A DNA stretch of 64,000 nt. Source: Microbacterium sp. 2FI (GTDB lineage Bacteria > Actinomycetota > Actinomycetes > Actinomycetales > Microbacteriaceae). Positions 9,604 through 18,056 of the stretch are shown in pieces. The notes below the pieces were generated by a model. The model did not search any database, was not told where the DNA came from, and saw only the letters and a program-made list of their open reading frames with translations. Position 1 is the first letter of the stretch. Every line of letters begins with the position of its first letter. The stretch is taken from the NCBI RefSeq assembly GCF_005502885.1, contig NZ_SCMR01000003.1:186001-250000 (forward strand). Direction: 5' to 3'. The position numbers and the translations under genes were made by a program.

Positions 9604-10998
9604 TCAGGCGTTCTGCGCCGCCTCCTGACGGTCGCGGATGCTGAGCTTCTCCTCGTCGAGCCGGTCGAGTTCGTGCAGCGACGCGCCCTTCGTCTCGCGC
9701 AGCGAGATCACCGCGACGAGGGTGACCGCAGCCGCGATCGCGAGGTAGATCGCCACCGGCACCCACGAGCCGGTCGCGCCGATGAGCGCGGTGGCGATGA
9801 TCGGCGCGAGCGAGCCCGCGAAGATCGAGGTCACCTGGTAGCCGAGCGAGACGCCCGAGTACCGCATGCGCGTCGGGAACATCTCCGACATGATCGCCGG
9901 CTGCGGCGCGTACATGAAGGCGTGGATGATGAGGCCCAGGCAGATCGCCGCGATGATGACGAGCGGGTCCTTCGTGTCGAACATCGGGAACGCGATGAAG
10001 CCCCAGGTCGCGGCGAGCACGGTGCCGATGAGGTACACGGGCTTGCGGCCGATCCGGTCGGTGAGGGCGCCGATCGGGGTGATCACGAGCATGTGGACGA
10101 CATGGGCGATCACGAGCCAGCCGAGGATCTGCGTGACATCCATCGCGAGGACGGTGCGCAGATACACGATCGAGAACGTCACGACGAGGTAGTACATGAT
10201 GTTCTCGGCGAAGCGCAGACCCATCGCGGTGATGACCCCGCGGGGGTAGCGCTTGATGACCTCGAGCACGCCGTAGCGCTTCTCTACGATCTCGGACTCC
10301 GCGGCCTGCTTCTGCGCCTCGAGGAAGATCGGGGCGTCGGTGACGCGGGTGCGCACGTAATAGCCGATCGCGACGATCACGACCGACAGCCAGAACGCCA
10401 CGCGCCAGCCCCATGCGAGGAACGCCTCGTCAGACAGCGTGTTGCTGAGGACGAGCAGGACCACCGTCGCGATGAGGTTGCCGATCGGCACCGCAGCCTG
10501 CGGGAACGACGCCCAGAAGCCGCGGCTGCGGTCGGGGGAGTGCTCGGCGACCAGGAGGACGCCGCCGCCCCACTCGCCGCCGACCGCGAAGCCCTGTGCG
10601 AAGCGCAGGAGCACCAGAAGGGCAGGTGCCCAATAGCCGACCTGTTCGAAGGTCGGCAGGCACCCCATGAGGAACGTGGCGACGCCGACGAGGATGATCG
10701 CGAGCTGCAGCAGCTTCTTGCGGCCGTACTTGTCGCCGAAGTGGCCGAACACGATCCCGCCGAGCGGCCGCGCGACGAAGCCGACGGCGTACGTCACGAA
10801 CGCCGCGATGATCGGCGCGAACGGGTCGTCCGACGGCGGGAACATGATCAGGTTGAACACCAGAGTCGCGGCTGTGGCGTAGAGGAAGAACTCGTACCAC
10901 TCGACGACGGTGCCGGCCATCGAGGCGGTGACGACCCGGCGAAGCGTGGACGGGTTCTCGGGGACGGATGCTGTGGCTGATTCTGTGGCTGACGCCAT
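9604..10998 (-). CDS. MFS transporter, metabolite:H+ symporter (MHS) family
   Basis: A 464-residue, 12-helix porter. The N-terminus contains GTVVEWYEFFLY, the hallmark of the MHS family (ProP, KgtP, ShiA), followed by RPLGGIVFGHFGDKYGRKK (loop 2-3) and the repeated GRKPVYLIG in the second half. Typical substrates are dicarboxylates, betaine/proline or shikimate, and the sequence alone does not decide between them. The ATG at 10998 is preferred over upstream codons because it follows a perfect AGGAGG at ideal spacing. It is divergent from a glycolate/lactate-type oxidase across a 146-bp region with an inverted repeat. This makes uptake of a hydroxy- or dicarboxylic acid a reasonable guess. Confidence 0.88.
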   Translation of the reverse strand: MASATESATASVPENPSTLRRVVTASMAGTVVEWYEFFLYATAATLVFNLIMFPPSDDPFAPIIAAFVTYAVGFVARPLGGIVFGHFGDKYGRKKLLQLAIILVGVATFLMGCLPTFEQVGYWAPALLVLLRFAQGFAVGGEWGGGVLLVAEHSPDRSRGFWASFPQAAVPIGNLIATVVLLVLSNTLSDEAFLAWGWRVAFWLSVVIVAIGYYVRTRVTDAPIFLEAQKQAAESEIVEKRYGVLEVIKRYPRGVITAMGLRFAENIMYYLVVTFSIVYLRTVLAMDVTQILGWLVIAHVVHMLVITPIGALTDRIGRKPVYLIGTVLAATWGFIAFPMFDTKDPLVIIAAICLGLIIHAFMYAPQPAIMSEMFPTRMRYSGVSLGYQVTSIFAGSLAPIIATALIGATGSWVPVAIYLAIAAAVTLVAVISLRETKGASLHELDRLDEEKLSIRDRQEAAQNA

Positions 10999-11066
10999 GC
11001 GCTGAACCTCCTTGTAGAGCGCGGATGCGGCGGGGGGATTGTCGAGAATTGCCGCCCGCCGACAGT

Positions 11067-11086
11067 ACCTGACGTCAGATTCAGGT
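11067..11086. promoter_or_regulatory. Candidate operator in the divergent MFS / FAD-oxidase promoter region
   Basis: ACCTGA-N8-TCAGGT forms a 20-bp dyad that also contains the perfect palindrome CTGACGTCAG (11069-11078). A second, imperfect dyad GTGAG-N6-CTCAC (11102-11117) lies just upstream of a TAGCAT -10-like element (11129-11134) for the oxidase gene. A dimeric repressor controlling both genes is likely; no regulator gene is adjacent. Confidence 0.5.
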
Positions 11087-11144
11087 TTCAAGGTGTGGAT
11101 GGTGAGAATCCCCTCACATCCGCGGGACTAGCATCGGGAACGCC

Positions 11145-12545
11145 ATGGACTCCGTCGTCGAGGCGCTCTGCGCCGCACTGCCCCCGCACATCGTGGCGAC
11201 GGATGCCGACACCCTCGCCCGCTGCAGCCACGACGACGCCGAATGGGCGGCCTTCGGCATCCCGGCAGCGGTCGTCTTCGCGACGTGCATGGACGACGTC
11301 GTCGCTGCCGTGAGGGTCGCGGGCGCGTACGGCGTGCCGGTCGTTCCGCGCGGCGCGGGCACGGGTCTCTCGGGCGGCGCGAACGCGACGAGCGGCTGCA
11401 TCGTGCTCTCGCTCGAGCGCATGACCGCGATCACCGAGCTGAACGTCGCCGAGCGGTACGCGGTCGCCGAGGCGGGGGTTCTCAACGACGACCTGCGCCG
11501 CCACGTCGCGGCCTCGGGGCTGTGGTACCCGCCGGACCCGGCGAGCCAGGCGATCTCGACGATCGGCGGCAACGTCGCGACCAACGCGGGCGGGATCTGC
11601 TGCGTCAAGTACGGCGTCACGCGCGACTACGTGCTCGGGCTCACGGTCGTCCTCGCCGACGGCCGCGTCGCGAAGGTCGGCCGGACCACCGCCAAGGGCG
11701 TCACCGGGTACGACTTCACGGGCCTCCTCGTGGGCTCGGAGGGGACGCTCGGCATCGTCGTCGACGTCACGGTGAAGCTGCTGCCCCTCGCCGGGCGCGA
11801 GGAGCGCGCCGTGGTCGGGTACTTCCGATCGCTGACGGATGCCGGCCGTGCGGTCTCGGCCGTCTCGGCGGCCGGCATCGTGCCCGCCGCCCTCGAACTC
11901 ATCGACCGCACGTGCCTGCATGCGGTCGCCGAGTGGCAGGGGTGGGAGCTGCCCGAAGACGCGAACGCCCTGCTGCTGGCGAAGGTGGACGAGCCGGGCG
12001 CCCGCGGAGAGGAGCTCGCCACGGCGGTCGAGGCGCTCTTCCGCGACGCCGGCGGCGAGCGCGTCGAGCGGGCGTCGGACAAGACCGAGGTCGACCGGCT
12101 GTTCGCGGCACGGCGCCTCGCGTACCCCGCGCTCGAGCGGCTCGGGCCGGTGCTCACCGAAGACGTCTGCGTGCCGCGGGCCGCCGTTCCCGAGATGCTC
12201 GCACGGATCGAGGCGACCGCTGTCGACGCGGGCGTCGTGATCGCCAACATCGCCCACGCCGGCGACGGCAACCTGCATCCGCTCATCATCGCGCCCGAGG
12301 GCGACGACGACGCCAAGACCCGTGCCAAGACCGCGTTCGACCGGATAGTCGACGACTGCCGCGCGCTCGGGGGCACCGTCACCGGCGAGCACGGCGTCGG
12401 ACTCCTCAAGCTCGACGGGGCCGCCGCCGAACTCAGCCCGGTCGTGCTCGACATGCACCGCGCCGTCAAGGTGGCGCTGGACCCCGCGGGTCTGCTCAAC
12501 CCCGGCAAAGCGTTCCCCGCCACCCCTGCTTCACCACTCGACTGA
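11145..12545 (+). CDS. FAD-binding oxidase, GlcD/D-lactate dehydrogenase type
   Basis: A 466-residue flavoprotein with a PCMH-type FAD-binding domain. PRGAGTGLSGGA (68-79) contacts the FAD pyrophosphate, and PDPASQAISTIGGN plus GYDFTGLLVGSEG are the other FAD blocks. The C-terminal FAD-oxidase cap carries HAGDGNLHP, TGEHGVG and the ending LNPGKAF. This is the usual architecture of glycolate oxidase subunit GlcD and D-lactate dehydrogenases, which oxidise 2-hydroxyacids to 2-oxoacids. Separate GlcE and GlcF (iron-sulfur) partners are absent here. It is divergent from an MHS porter that could import its substrate. The ATG at 11145 has no good ribosome-binding site and lies 10 bases after a TAGCAT element, suggesting a very short leader. 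Confidence 0.9.
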   Translation: MDSVVEALCAALPPHIVATDADTLARCSHDDAEWAAFGIPAAVVFATCMDDVVAAVRVAGAYGVPVVPRGAGTGLSGGANATSGCIVLSLERMTAITELNVAERYAVAEAGVLNDDLRRHVAASGLWYPPDPASQAISTIGGNVATNAGGICCVKYGVTRDYVLGLTVVLADGRVAKVGRTTAKGVTGYDFTGLLVGSEGTLGIVVDVTVKLLPLAGREERAVVGYFRSLTDAGRAVSAVSAAGIVPAALELIDRTCLHAVAEWQGWELPEDANALLLAKVDEPGARGEELATAVEALFRDAGGERVERASDKTEVDRLFAARRLAYPALERLGPVLTEDVCVPRAAVPEMLARIEATAVDAGVVIANIAHAGDGNLHPLIIAPEGDDDAKTRAKTAFDRIVDDCRALGGTVTGEHGVGLLKLDGAAAELSPVVLDMHRAVKVALDPAGLLNPGKAFPATPASPLD

Positions 12546-12592
12546 CCATCCGCCCGACTGATCCCCACGCGACCCCGGAGGCACTGCACCCG

Positions 12593-13396
12593 ATGCCCAC
12601 CCTCAACGCGGACGACGGCGTCCGCCTCGACTACACAGAGCACGGCGACCCCGCCGGCACCACCGTCGTGCTCCTCGCCGGTTTCAAGGCGGCCACCGCA
12701 AGCTGGATGTACCAGCTCGAACCGCTCGTGGACGCAGGGCACCGCGTGCTCGTCGTCGACCTGCGCGGCCACGGCGCGGCCGAACGCCCCGCCACCGGCG
12801 TCGATATGGCCCGCCGCGGGCGGGACGTCCGCGACGTGATGGAAGAGCTCGACCTCCAGGGCGCGATTCTCGTCGGCGGATCGATGGGCGGCAACACCAT
12901 CTGGTCGTACGTCGCGCAGTTCGGCGCCGACCGCATCGCCGCGATCGCGATCGTCGACCAGACGCCGAAGATGCTCAACACCCCCGATTGGCCGCACGGA
13001 TACTACGGCTACGACGAGACGAACGTCGACACCTACTTCGCCGAGAAGATCCCCGACACCGGGCAGGGCACGCCGGTCATGCGTCGCGGCATGCGCCTGG
13101 TGCGGCTGCTGAAGGCCTTGAAGGGCGTCGATCGCACCCTCACTCCGGGCGAGCTGGACCTCTTGGGCGACCATGCCCGCGCCGATTGGCGCAAGGTAAT
13201 CGCCGCGACCGACGTGCCGGTGCTCTTCGTCGCGGGAGCAGACAGCGAGCTGTGGCCGAGCACGCATGCCGCGGCAGCCGCCGCCCTCGCTCCGCAGGGG
13301 CAGTCCGTGGTGATCCCGAAGGACGGGCACGCGGCCAACATCGAGCAGCCCAAGCCCTTCAACGAGGCGCTGCTCGCGTTCATCGCCGCGATCTGA
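12593..13396 (+). CDS. Alpha/beta-fold hydrolase
   Basis: A 267-residue protein with the alpha/beta hydrolase fold. An oxyanion region (LLAGF) is followed by DLRGHG, the nucleophile elbow GGSMGG with Ser97, a late acid in VAGADSELWP, and the catalytic His in PKDGHAANIEQP. The family covers esterases, lipases and peroxidase-like enzymes, and the substrate cannot be read from the sequence. The ATG at 12593 follows a GGAGG 11 bases upstream. The gene begins 47 bases after the FAD oxidase and may be co-transcribed with it. It ends 13 bases from the convergent NYN gene. Confidence 0.85.
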   Translation: MPTLNADDGVRLDYTEHGDPAGTTVVLLAGFKAATASWMYQLEPLVDAGHRVLVVDLRGHGAAERPATGVDMARRGRDVRDVMEELDLQGAILVGGSMGGNTIWSYVAQFGADRIAAIAIVDQTPKMLNTPDWPHGYYGYDETNVDTYFAEKIPDTGQGTPVMRRGMRLVRLLKALKGVDRTLTPGELDLLGDHARADWRKVIAATDVPVLFVAGADSELWPSTHAAAAAALAPQGQSVVIPKDGHAANIEQPKPFNEALLAFIAAI

Positions 13397-13409
13397 CCGC
13401 GTCTGGGCG

Positions 13410-14276
13410 TCAGCGTCGCCCCTCCGCCAGGCGGATGAGCACGATGTTTCCCGACTCGTCCATCTCGGCGACTTCCGGGTGGGTCTTCACGAAATCCGTG
13501 AAGCTCTTGTAGCCGAGCGCCTTCTCGCTGAAGGACGGGTCGAGGCGTTTGATGAGGCTCTTCACGGCGGACGCGTGCTGCCACTCCGCGCCCTCCTTGT
13601 CGCTCTCGAGCCGGAGCGCGCGTTCCAGCAGATCGGCCGACGGGTCGGCGGCGGCCTTGCGGGAGCGGCGGCGCGAGGGCTCCGCCTCCTTCTTGCCGTC
13701 CTTGGGCGGTGCCGCGACACCGGGAAGCGCGTCGTACGAGTCGAACTGGTCGCACGCTGCGGCCAGCGACTTCGCGGTCGATCCCGCGACGCCGACGCCG
13801 ACCACGAACCGGCCGAGCCGCTTGCAGCGCTGTGCGAGGGGCACGTAGTCGGAGTCGCCCGCGACGATCACGACGTGCGTCAGATCCGGGAGGCGGAACA
13901 TGTCCTCGACCGCGTCGACGGCGAGACGGATGTCTGCGCCGTTCTTCGCGTAGGCCGCCGCCGGGAACAGCTGCACGAGATCGACGGCTCGCGCGACCAG
14001 CTGCGAGCGGTACTCGGCGTTCACCGTCGCCGACCAGTCGGCGTAGGCACGCGTGAGCACGAGCGTGCCGAACGAGGCGGCGTAGTCGATGATCGCGCCG
14101 ACGTCGATCGTGGCCGCGGCCAGCCGCTCGGCGATCTCGGGCTCGGAGGCGTCGGCGGCGATCTTCTGCCGGTCGCGCTGGTAGGAGTTTCGGCCGTGGA
14201 CGCGGTCGTACCAGCTCATCACGATGTTGTCGAAGTCGAGGTAGACAGCCACACGCGGGTTCTGCAGATCGGGCAC
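13410..14276 (-). CDS. NYN-domain protein with C-terminal OST-HTH/LOTUS domain
   Basis: A 288-residue two-domain protein. Residues ~8-175 are a NYN (PIN-like) nuclease fold: YLDFDN (Asp14, Asp16), a central NGADIRLAVDAVEDM block, and AGDSDYVPLAQR carrying the remaining acidic residues expected to bind metal. After a Lys/Arg/Pro linker (~178-205), residues ~205-288 resemble an OST-HTH/LOTUS RNA-binding domain (LGYKSFTDFVKTHP). This domain pair is known from bacterial NYN proteins (LabA/YaiI-like) thought to act on RNA; no specific target is known for this one. It starts 4 bases after the stop of the oxidoreductase gene and is probably in the same transcript. Confidence 0.87.
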   Translation of the reverse strand: MPDLQNPRVAVYLDFDNIVMSWYDRVHGRNSYQRDRQKIAADASEPEIAERLAAATIDVGAIIDYAASFGTLVLTRAYADWSATVNAEYRSQLVARAVDLVQLFPAAAYAKNGADIRLAVDAVEDMFRLPDLTHVVIVAGDSDYVPLAQRCKRLGRFVVGVGVAGSTAKSLAAACDQFDSYDALPGVAAPPKDGKKEAEPSRRRSRKAAADPSADLLERALRLESDKEGAEWQHASAVKSLIKRLDPSFSEKALGYKSFTDFVKTHPEVAEMDESGNIVLIRLAEGRR

Positions 14277-14279
14277 CGC

Positions 14280-15263
14280 TCACTCCTCGCCGGGGTAGCG
14301 CACGCCGATGAGGGCGCGGATCTCGTCGAGCGTCGCCATGATCGCGACGGACTCGTCGAGGGGAAGGATGTCGCTGTCGGTCGCACCGGCGGCGACGAAG
14401 CGCTCGGCGGCGAGCGCCTGGTACTGCATCCCGCGGCCCTCGACCTGCGATTCGTACGACTCGAGCACCGTGCCGTCGGGCGCGACGAGGCGGAACGACG
14501 TGGCGTTGTACCAGACGGCGTCGATGTCGATGCGGGCCTCGGTGCCCACGACATGGGCGGTGTTGGGGCCGGCGGAGCGGGATGCCGAGATCGACGTCGA
14601 CAGCGCGCCCGAAGCGTGGGTCATGATCGTGGCGACCTCGGTGTCGGCGCCGGTCTCGCCCAGGCGTGCGGCGGCGGCGATCGCCACCGGGGCGCCGAGC
14701 ACGTCCCACGCGAACGAGATCGGATAGATCCCGAGGTCGAGGAGCGCCCCGCCGCCGAGTTCGAGGGAGTTCAGGCGATGGGCGGGGTCGGACGAGATGC
14801 GCTGCGTGTGGTCGGCGAACAGCGTCCGCACCTCGCCGAGGGCGCCCGAAGCCAGCAGCTCCCGGATGCGCACCATGTGGGGGAGGTACCGCGTCCACAT
14901 CGCCTCCATCGCGAGGAGGCCCCGCTCGGCGGCGACCCGCTGCACGGTGGCCGCCTCGCCGGCGTTGAGGGTGAAGGGCTTCTCGACCAGCACGTGCTTG
15001 CCGTGCTCGAGGGCGAGGATCGCCTGCTCGGCGTGCAGCGGATGCGGCGTCGCGATGTAGACGATGTCGACGTCGGAGTCGCTCACGAGCTCCTCGTACG
15101 AGCCGTGCGCACGGTCGATGCCGTACTCGGCGGCGAACGTCGAGGCGGCCTCCGCGCGTCGCGAGCCGACGGCGGTGACGTCGAGCCCCGCCGTCCGCAG
15201 ATCACGAGTGAAGGCGTGGGCGATGCCGCCCGGGCCGAGGATGCCCCATCGAAGTCCGGTCAT
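14280..15263 (-). CDS. Gfo/Idh/MocA-family NAD(P)-dependent oxidoreductase
   Basis: A 327-residue protein. The N-terminal Rossmann domain starts with WGILGPGGIAHAF; further blocks are YIATPHPLH and the catalytic-region EKPFTLN (Glu-Lys-Pro), which carries the conserved lysine. The C-terminal half is the usual alpha/beta substrate domain. Family members oxidise or reduce sugars, inositols and dihydrodiols, and the substrate is not evident here. The ATG at 15263 lies 6 bases after a TAACCT element, so the mRNA is predicted to be leaderless. It is divergent from the M20 peptidase, whose own -10 element lies only 10 bases away. Confidence 0.9.
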   Translation of the reverse strand: MTGLRWGILGPGGIAHAFTRDLRTAGLDVTAVGSRRAEAASTFAAEYGIDRAHGSYEELVSDSDVDIVYIATPHPLHAEQAILALEHGKHVLVEKPFTLNAGEAATVQRVAAERGLLAMEAMWTRYLPHMVRIRELLASGALGEVRTLFADHTQRISSDPAHRLNSLELGGGALLDLGIYPISFAWDVLGAPVAIAAAARLGETGADTEVATIMTHASGALSTSISASRSAGPNTAHVVGTEARIDIDAVWYNATSFRLVAPDGTVLESYESQVEGRGMQYQALAAERFVAAGATDSDILPLDESVAIMATLDEIRALIGVRYPGEE

Positions 15264-15269
15264 CCTCTG

Positions 15270-15275
15270 AGGTTA
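15270..15275 (-). promoter_or_regulatory. Leaderless -10 element (TAACCT) for the Gfo/Idh/MocA gene
   Basis: TAACCT ends exactly 6 bases before the ATG at 15263, so transcription should start at or next to the start codon. Confidence 0.6.
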
Positions 15276-15285
15276 GCGCCGGACG

Positions 15286-15291
15286 TAGGCT
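15286..15291 (+). promoter_or_regulatory. Leaderless -10 element (TAGGCT) for the M20 peptidase gene
   Basis: TAGGCT ends 6 bases before the GTG at 15298. With TAACCT on the other strand it forms a compact back-to-back promoter pair. Confidence 0.65.
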
Positions 15292-15297
15292 CGTCGA

Positions 15298-16647
15298 GTG
15301 ACTTCAGCCGTCGATCGCTTCCGCGAGCTCCTGCGCATCCCGACCGTTTCGCACGCCGACGAGTCCGAGACGGACTGGTCGCGGTTCGACGAGTTCCATG
15401 CCGCGGTGGAGCGCCTCTACCCGGCGGTGCACGCGACGCTCGAGCGCGAGGTCGTCGCCGGGCACTCGCTGCTGTATCGGTGGGCCGGGGCGGAGGTTGG
15501 AGGCGCGGGTAGCACTGCATCCGATCCGCTCGTGCTCATGGCGCACATCGACGTCGTCCCCGTCGTCGAGAGCGAGTGGGAGCACCCGCCCTTCGACGCC
15601 GAGATCGTGGGCGAAGGCGCGGATGCCGAGCTCCACGCGCGCGGCGCGATCGACGACAAGGGATCCCTCGTCGCCATCCTCGAGGCGGTCGAAGAGCTTG
15701 CCGCCGCCGGGTTCACGCCGGCGCACGACGTGTATCTGTCGTTCGGGCACAACGAAGAGACCGCCGGCGACGGCGCGCGCGCGATCGTCGAGGTGCTGCG
15801 GAGGCGTGGCGTTCGTCCCGGACTCGTGCTCGACGAGGGTGGCGCGGTCGTCGACGGCGTGGTTCCGGGCGTGAGCGTGCCCACCGCGATGGTCGGCGTC
15901 GCCGAGCGCGGCGTCATGTCGCTCCTCCTCACTGCTCGCGAAGGCGGCGGGCACGCCTCGACCCCGCCTGCGACACCGGCCACCGCGCGCCTCGCGCGTG
16001 CGATCGACCGGCTGCATCGGCATCCGTTCCCCACGCGCATCGCGCCGCCCGTTCGCGCGATGTTCGCGACCCTCGCGCCGCATGCGACAGGGCCCCTGCG
16101 CACGGTGTTCCGGAGCCTCGGGCTCACCGGGCCGCTCGTCGCGCGCGCTCTCTCACGCTTCGGCCCCGAGATGAACGCGATCGTGCGCACGACGGCGGTC
16201 GCGACCGAGCTCAGCGGTGCGCCCGGCGAGAACGTGCTCGCGACGACCGCACGAGCGACCATCAACATCCGCCTGCTGACAGGCGACACCGTCGAGGCGG
16301 CGACAGCCCGTGTGCGGCGCGTGATCGCCGATCCCGCGGTCGAGATCGAGGTGCGCCACGGCTCCGACCCGTCACCGGTTTCGCCGTGGCGGGGCGAGCC
16401 GTGGCAGCGGATCGGCGCGGCGGTCGCCGAAACGCTGGGCACCGACATCGTCACGACCCCCTACCTGCAGCTCGGCGCGAGCGACAGTCGGTGGTTCACC
16501 GGCATCGCGGATGCCGTCTACCGGTTCACGCCGTTCCACCTCACGCGGGCCGAGCGCGACGCCCTGCACTCGCACAACGAGCGCATCCGCGTCGAGGTGT
16601 GGCTGCGGGGGATCGGGTTCTACCGGGCGCTGATCAGGGCTTCCTGA
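15298..16647 (+). CDS. M20-family metallopeptidase (dipeptidase/carboxypeptidase type)
   Basis: A 449-residue soluble hydrolase of the M20/M25/M40 family. Metal ligands lie in the AHIDVVP segment and in HARGAIDDKG, with the catalytic/bridging Glu in GHNEETAGDG. The C-terminal region has ASDSRWF and the final His (SHNERI). The dimerisation lid lies in between. The length and the SHNERI ending resemble actinobacterial succinyl-diaminopimelate desuccinylase-like and CPS-type enzymes. Function is probably peptide or N-acyl amino acid hydrolysis. The GTG at 15298 is chosen because of its leaderless promoter. The 3' end overlaps the convergent sulfhydrylase gene by 28 bp. Confidence 0.87.
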   Translation: MTSAVDRFRELLRIPTVSHADESETDWSRFDEFHAAVERLYPAVHATLEREVVAGHSLLYRWAGAEVGGAGSTASDPLVLMAHIDVVPVVESEWEHPPFDAEIVGEGADAELHARGAIDDKGSLVAILEAVEELAAAGFTPAHDVYLSFGHNEETAGDGARAIVEVLRRRGVRPGLVLDEGGAVVDGVVPGVSVPTAMVGVAERGVMSLLLTAREGGGHASTPPATPATARLARAIDRLHRHPFPTRIAPPVRAMFATLAPHATGPLRTVFRSLGLTGPLVARALSRFGPEMNAIVRTTAVATELSGAPGENVLATTARATINIRLLTGDTVEAATARVRRVIADPAVEIEVRHGSDPSPVSPWRGEPWQRIGAAVAETLGTDIVTTPYLQLGASDSRWFTGIADAVYRFTPFHLTRAERDALHSHNERIRVEVWLRGIGFYRALIRAS

Positions 16648-17999
16648 GGCTCGAGGTCCGCCGCGGCGTCGGCTGTGACGGACACGGTCGCGAGGGCTGC
16701 TCCGAGGTCTGCGACGATGTCGGCCGGGTCTTCGAGGCCTATCGACAGGCGCACCGTGGTCGGGCCGATGCCGGCCTCGGCGAGCTGCTCGCGCGTCATG
16801 TGGCTGTGGGTCATCGACGACGGGTGCGCGACGAGGCTGCGCGCGTCGCCGATGTTCGCGACCAGCCGGACGACCCGGAGCTCCGCGATGAACGCCTCGA
16901 CGAGGGCGAAGTCGGCATCCGCGTCGCCCGAGGTGGGCAGGTCGAAGGAGAACACCGAACCCGCTCCGCGCGGCAGTGAGCGCTTCGCGGCCTCGTGCCA
17001 GGGGCTGGACTCGAGGCCCGGGTGGTGGACGCGGACGACCGCGGGATGCGCCTCGAGGAAGCGTGCCACCGCGAGCGCGTTGGAGGTGTGACGGCCCATC
17101 CGCAGGTCGAGCGTCTCGATGCCCTGGAGGAGCTGGAAGGCATTGAACGCCGACAGTGACGGACCGAGATCGTGCACGTACTTCGTCTTCACGAGCGTGA
17201 TGTACGGCGAGCCGGTCGCGCCGAAGCGCTCGACGAGGCTCGCGCCGTGGACCCGCGCGTACGGCGCGTTGAGCTGCGGCCAGCGGCCCGGGTCGGCGGC
17301 GAAGTCGAATGTGCCGAGATCGATCACGACGCCGCCGAGCGACGTGCCGTGGCCGCCGAGGAACTTGGTCGCCGAGTGCACGACGATGTCGGCGCCGAAG
17401 TCCTTCGCGCGCTGCAGGTACGGGGTCGCCACCGTGGCGTCGATGACGAGGGGCACGCCCGCGGCGTGTGCGAGGTCGGCGACCTGCTGCACATCGAGCA
17501 CCTGGGCGATCGGGTTCGTGATCGACTCGGCGAAGAACGCGCGGGTCTCGGGACGCGCGGCGGCCGCCCACGCGGCCGCGTCGTCCTGGTCGACGAAGGT
17601 GACGGCGATGCCCCAATCGGCGAACGTGTCCGCCAGCAGGTCGATCGTGCCGCCGTAGAGCTGGCGGGCGGCGACGATGTGCTCGCCCTGCTTGGCGAGC
17701 GCGAGGAGGGCGACGGCGACGGCCGCCTGGCCCGACGAGACGCCCGCCGCCGCGATCCCGCCTTCGAGCGCGGCGACGCGGCGCTCGAACACGAGCACGG
17801 TCGGGTTCGCCGCGCGCGAGTAGATGTTGCCGTCTCGGCGCAGCGCGAACAGGTCGCGAGCCTCGCTCAGCGAGCCGAACTCGAACGCGTTCGACTGGTG
17901 GATGGGGGGCACGGCGGTGTTCTCGGCGACGCCGGCGGTGTAACCCGCCTGCACCTGCGTCGTCGCGAAGGCGCGCGGGGACTCGGACATGCGATCCAT
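16620..17999 (-). CDS. metY: O-acetylhomoserine sulfhydrylase (PLP-dependent Cys/Met metabolism enzyme)
   Basis: A 459-residue PLP enzyme of the Cys/Met metabolism family. YSRAANPT and [14 protein letters not shown] form the cofactor phosphate site, the segment FFAESITNP precedes the Asp that holds the pyridine nitrogen ([12 protein letters not shown]), and the Schiff-base lysine is in [11 protein letters not shown]. The C-terminal half has [14 protein letters not shown] and [13 protein letters not shown]. These features fit O-acetyl-L-homoserine aminocarboxypropyltransferase, which forms homocysteine (or methionine) from sulfide (or methanethiol). The start may be Met1 at 17999 or Met4 at 17990. 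It overlaps the M20 peptidase tail-to-tail by 28 bp. Confidence 0.88.
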   Translation of the reverse strand: MDRMSESPRAFATTQVQAGYTAGVAENTAVPPIHQSNAFEFGSLSEARDLFALRRDGNIYSRAANPTVLVFERRVAALEGGIAAAGVSSGQAAVAVALLALAKQGEHIVAARQLYGGTIDLLADTFADWGIAVTFVDQDDAAAWAAAARPETRAFFAESITNPIAQVLDVQQVADLAHAAGVPLVIDATVATPYLQRAKDFGADIVVHSATKFLGGHGTSLGGVVIDLGTFDFAADPGRWPQLNAPYARVHGASLVERFGATGSPYITLVKTKYVHDLGPSLSAFNAFQLLQGIETLDLRMGRHTSNALAVARFLEAHPAVVRVHHPGLESSPWHEAAKRSLPRGAGSVFSFDLPTSGDADADFALVEAFIAELRVVRLVANIGDARSLVAHPSSMTHSHMTREQLAEAGIGPTTVRLSIGLEDPADIVADLGAALATVSVTADAAADLEPQEALISAR

Positions 18000-18056
18000 T
18001 GTCGAGCCGCGGTGCCCCGAGGTGTGATCCGTGTGTCGAACTGTTGCAGTGGTGGT

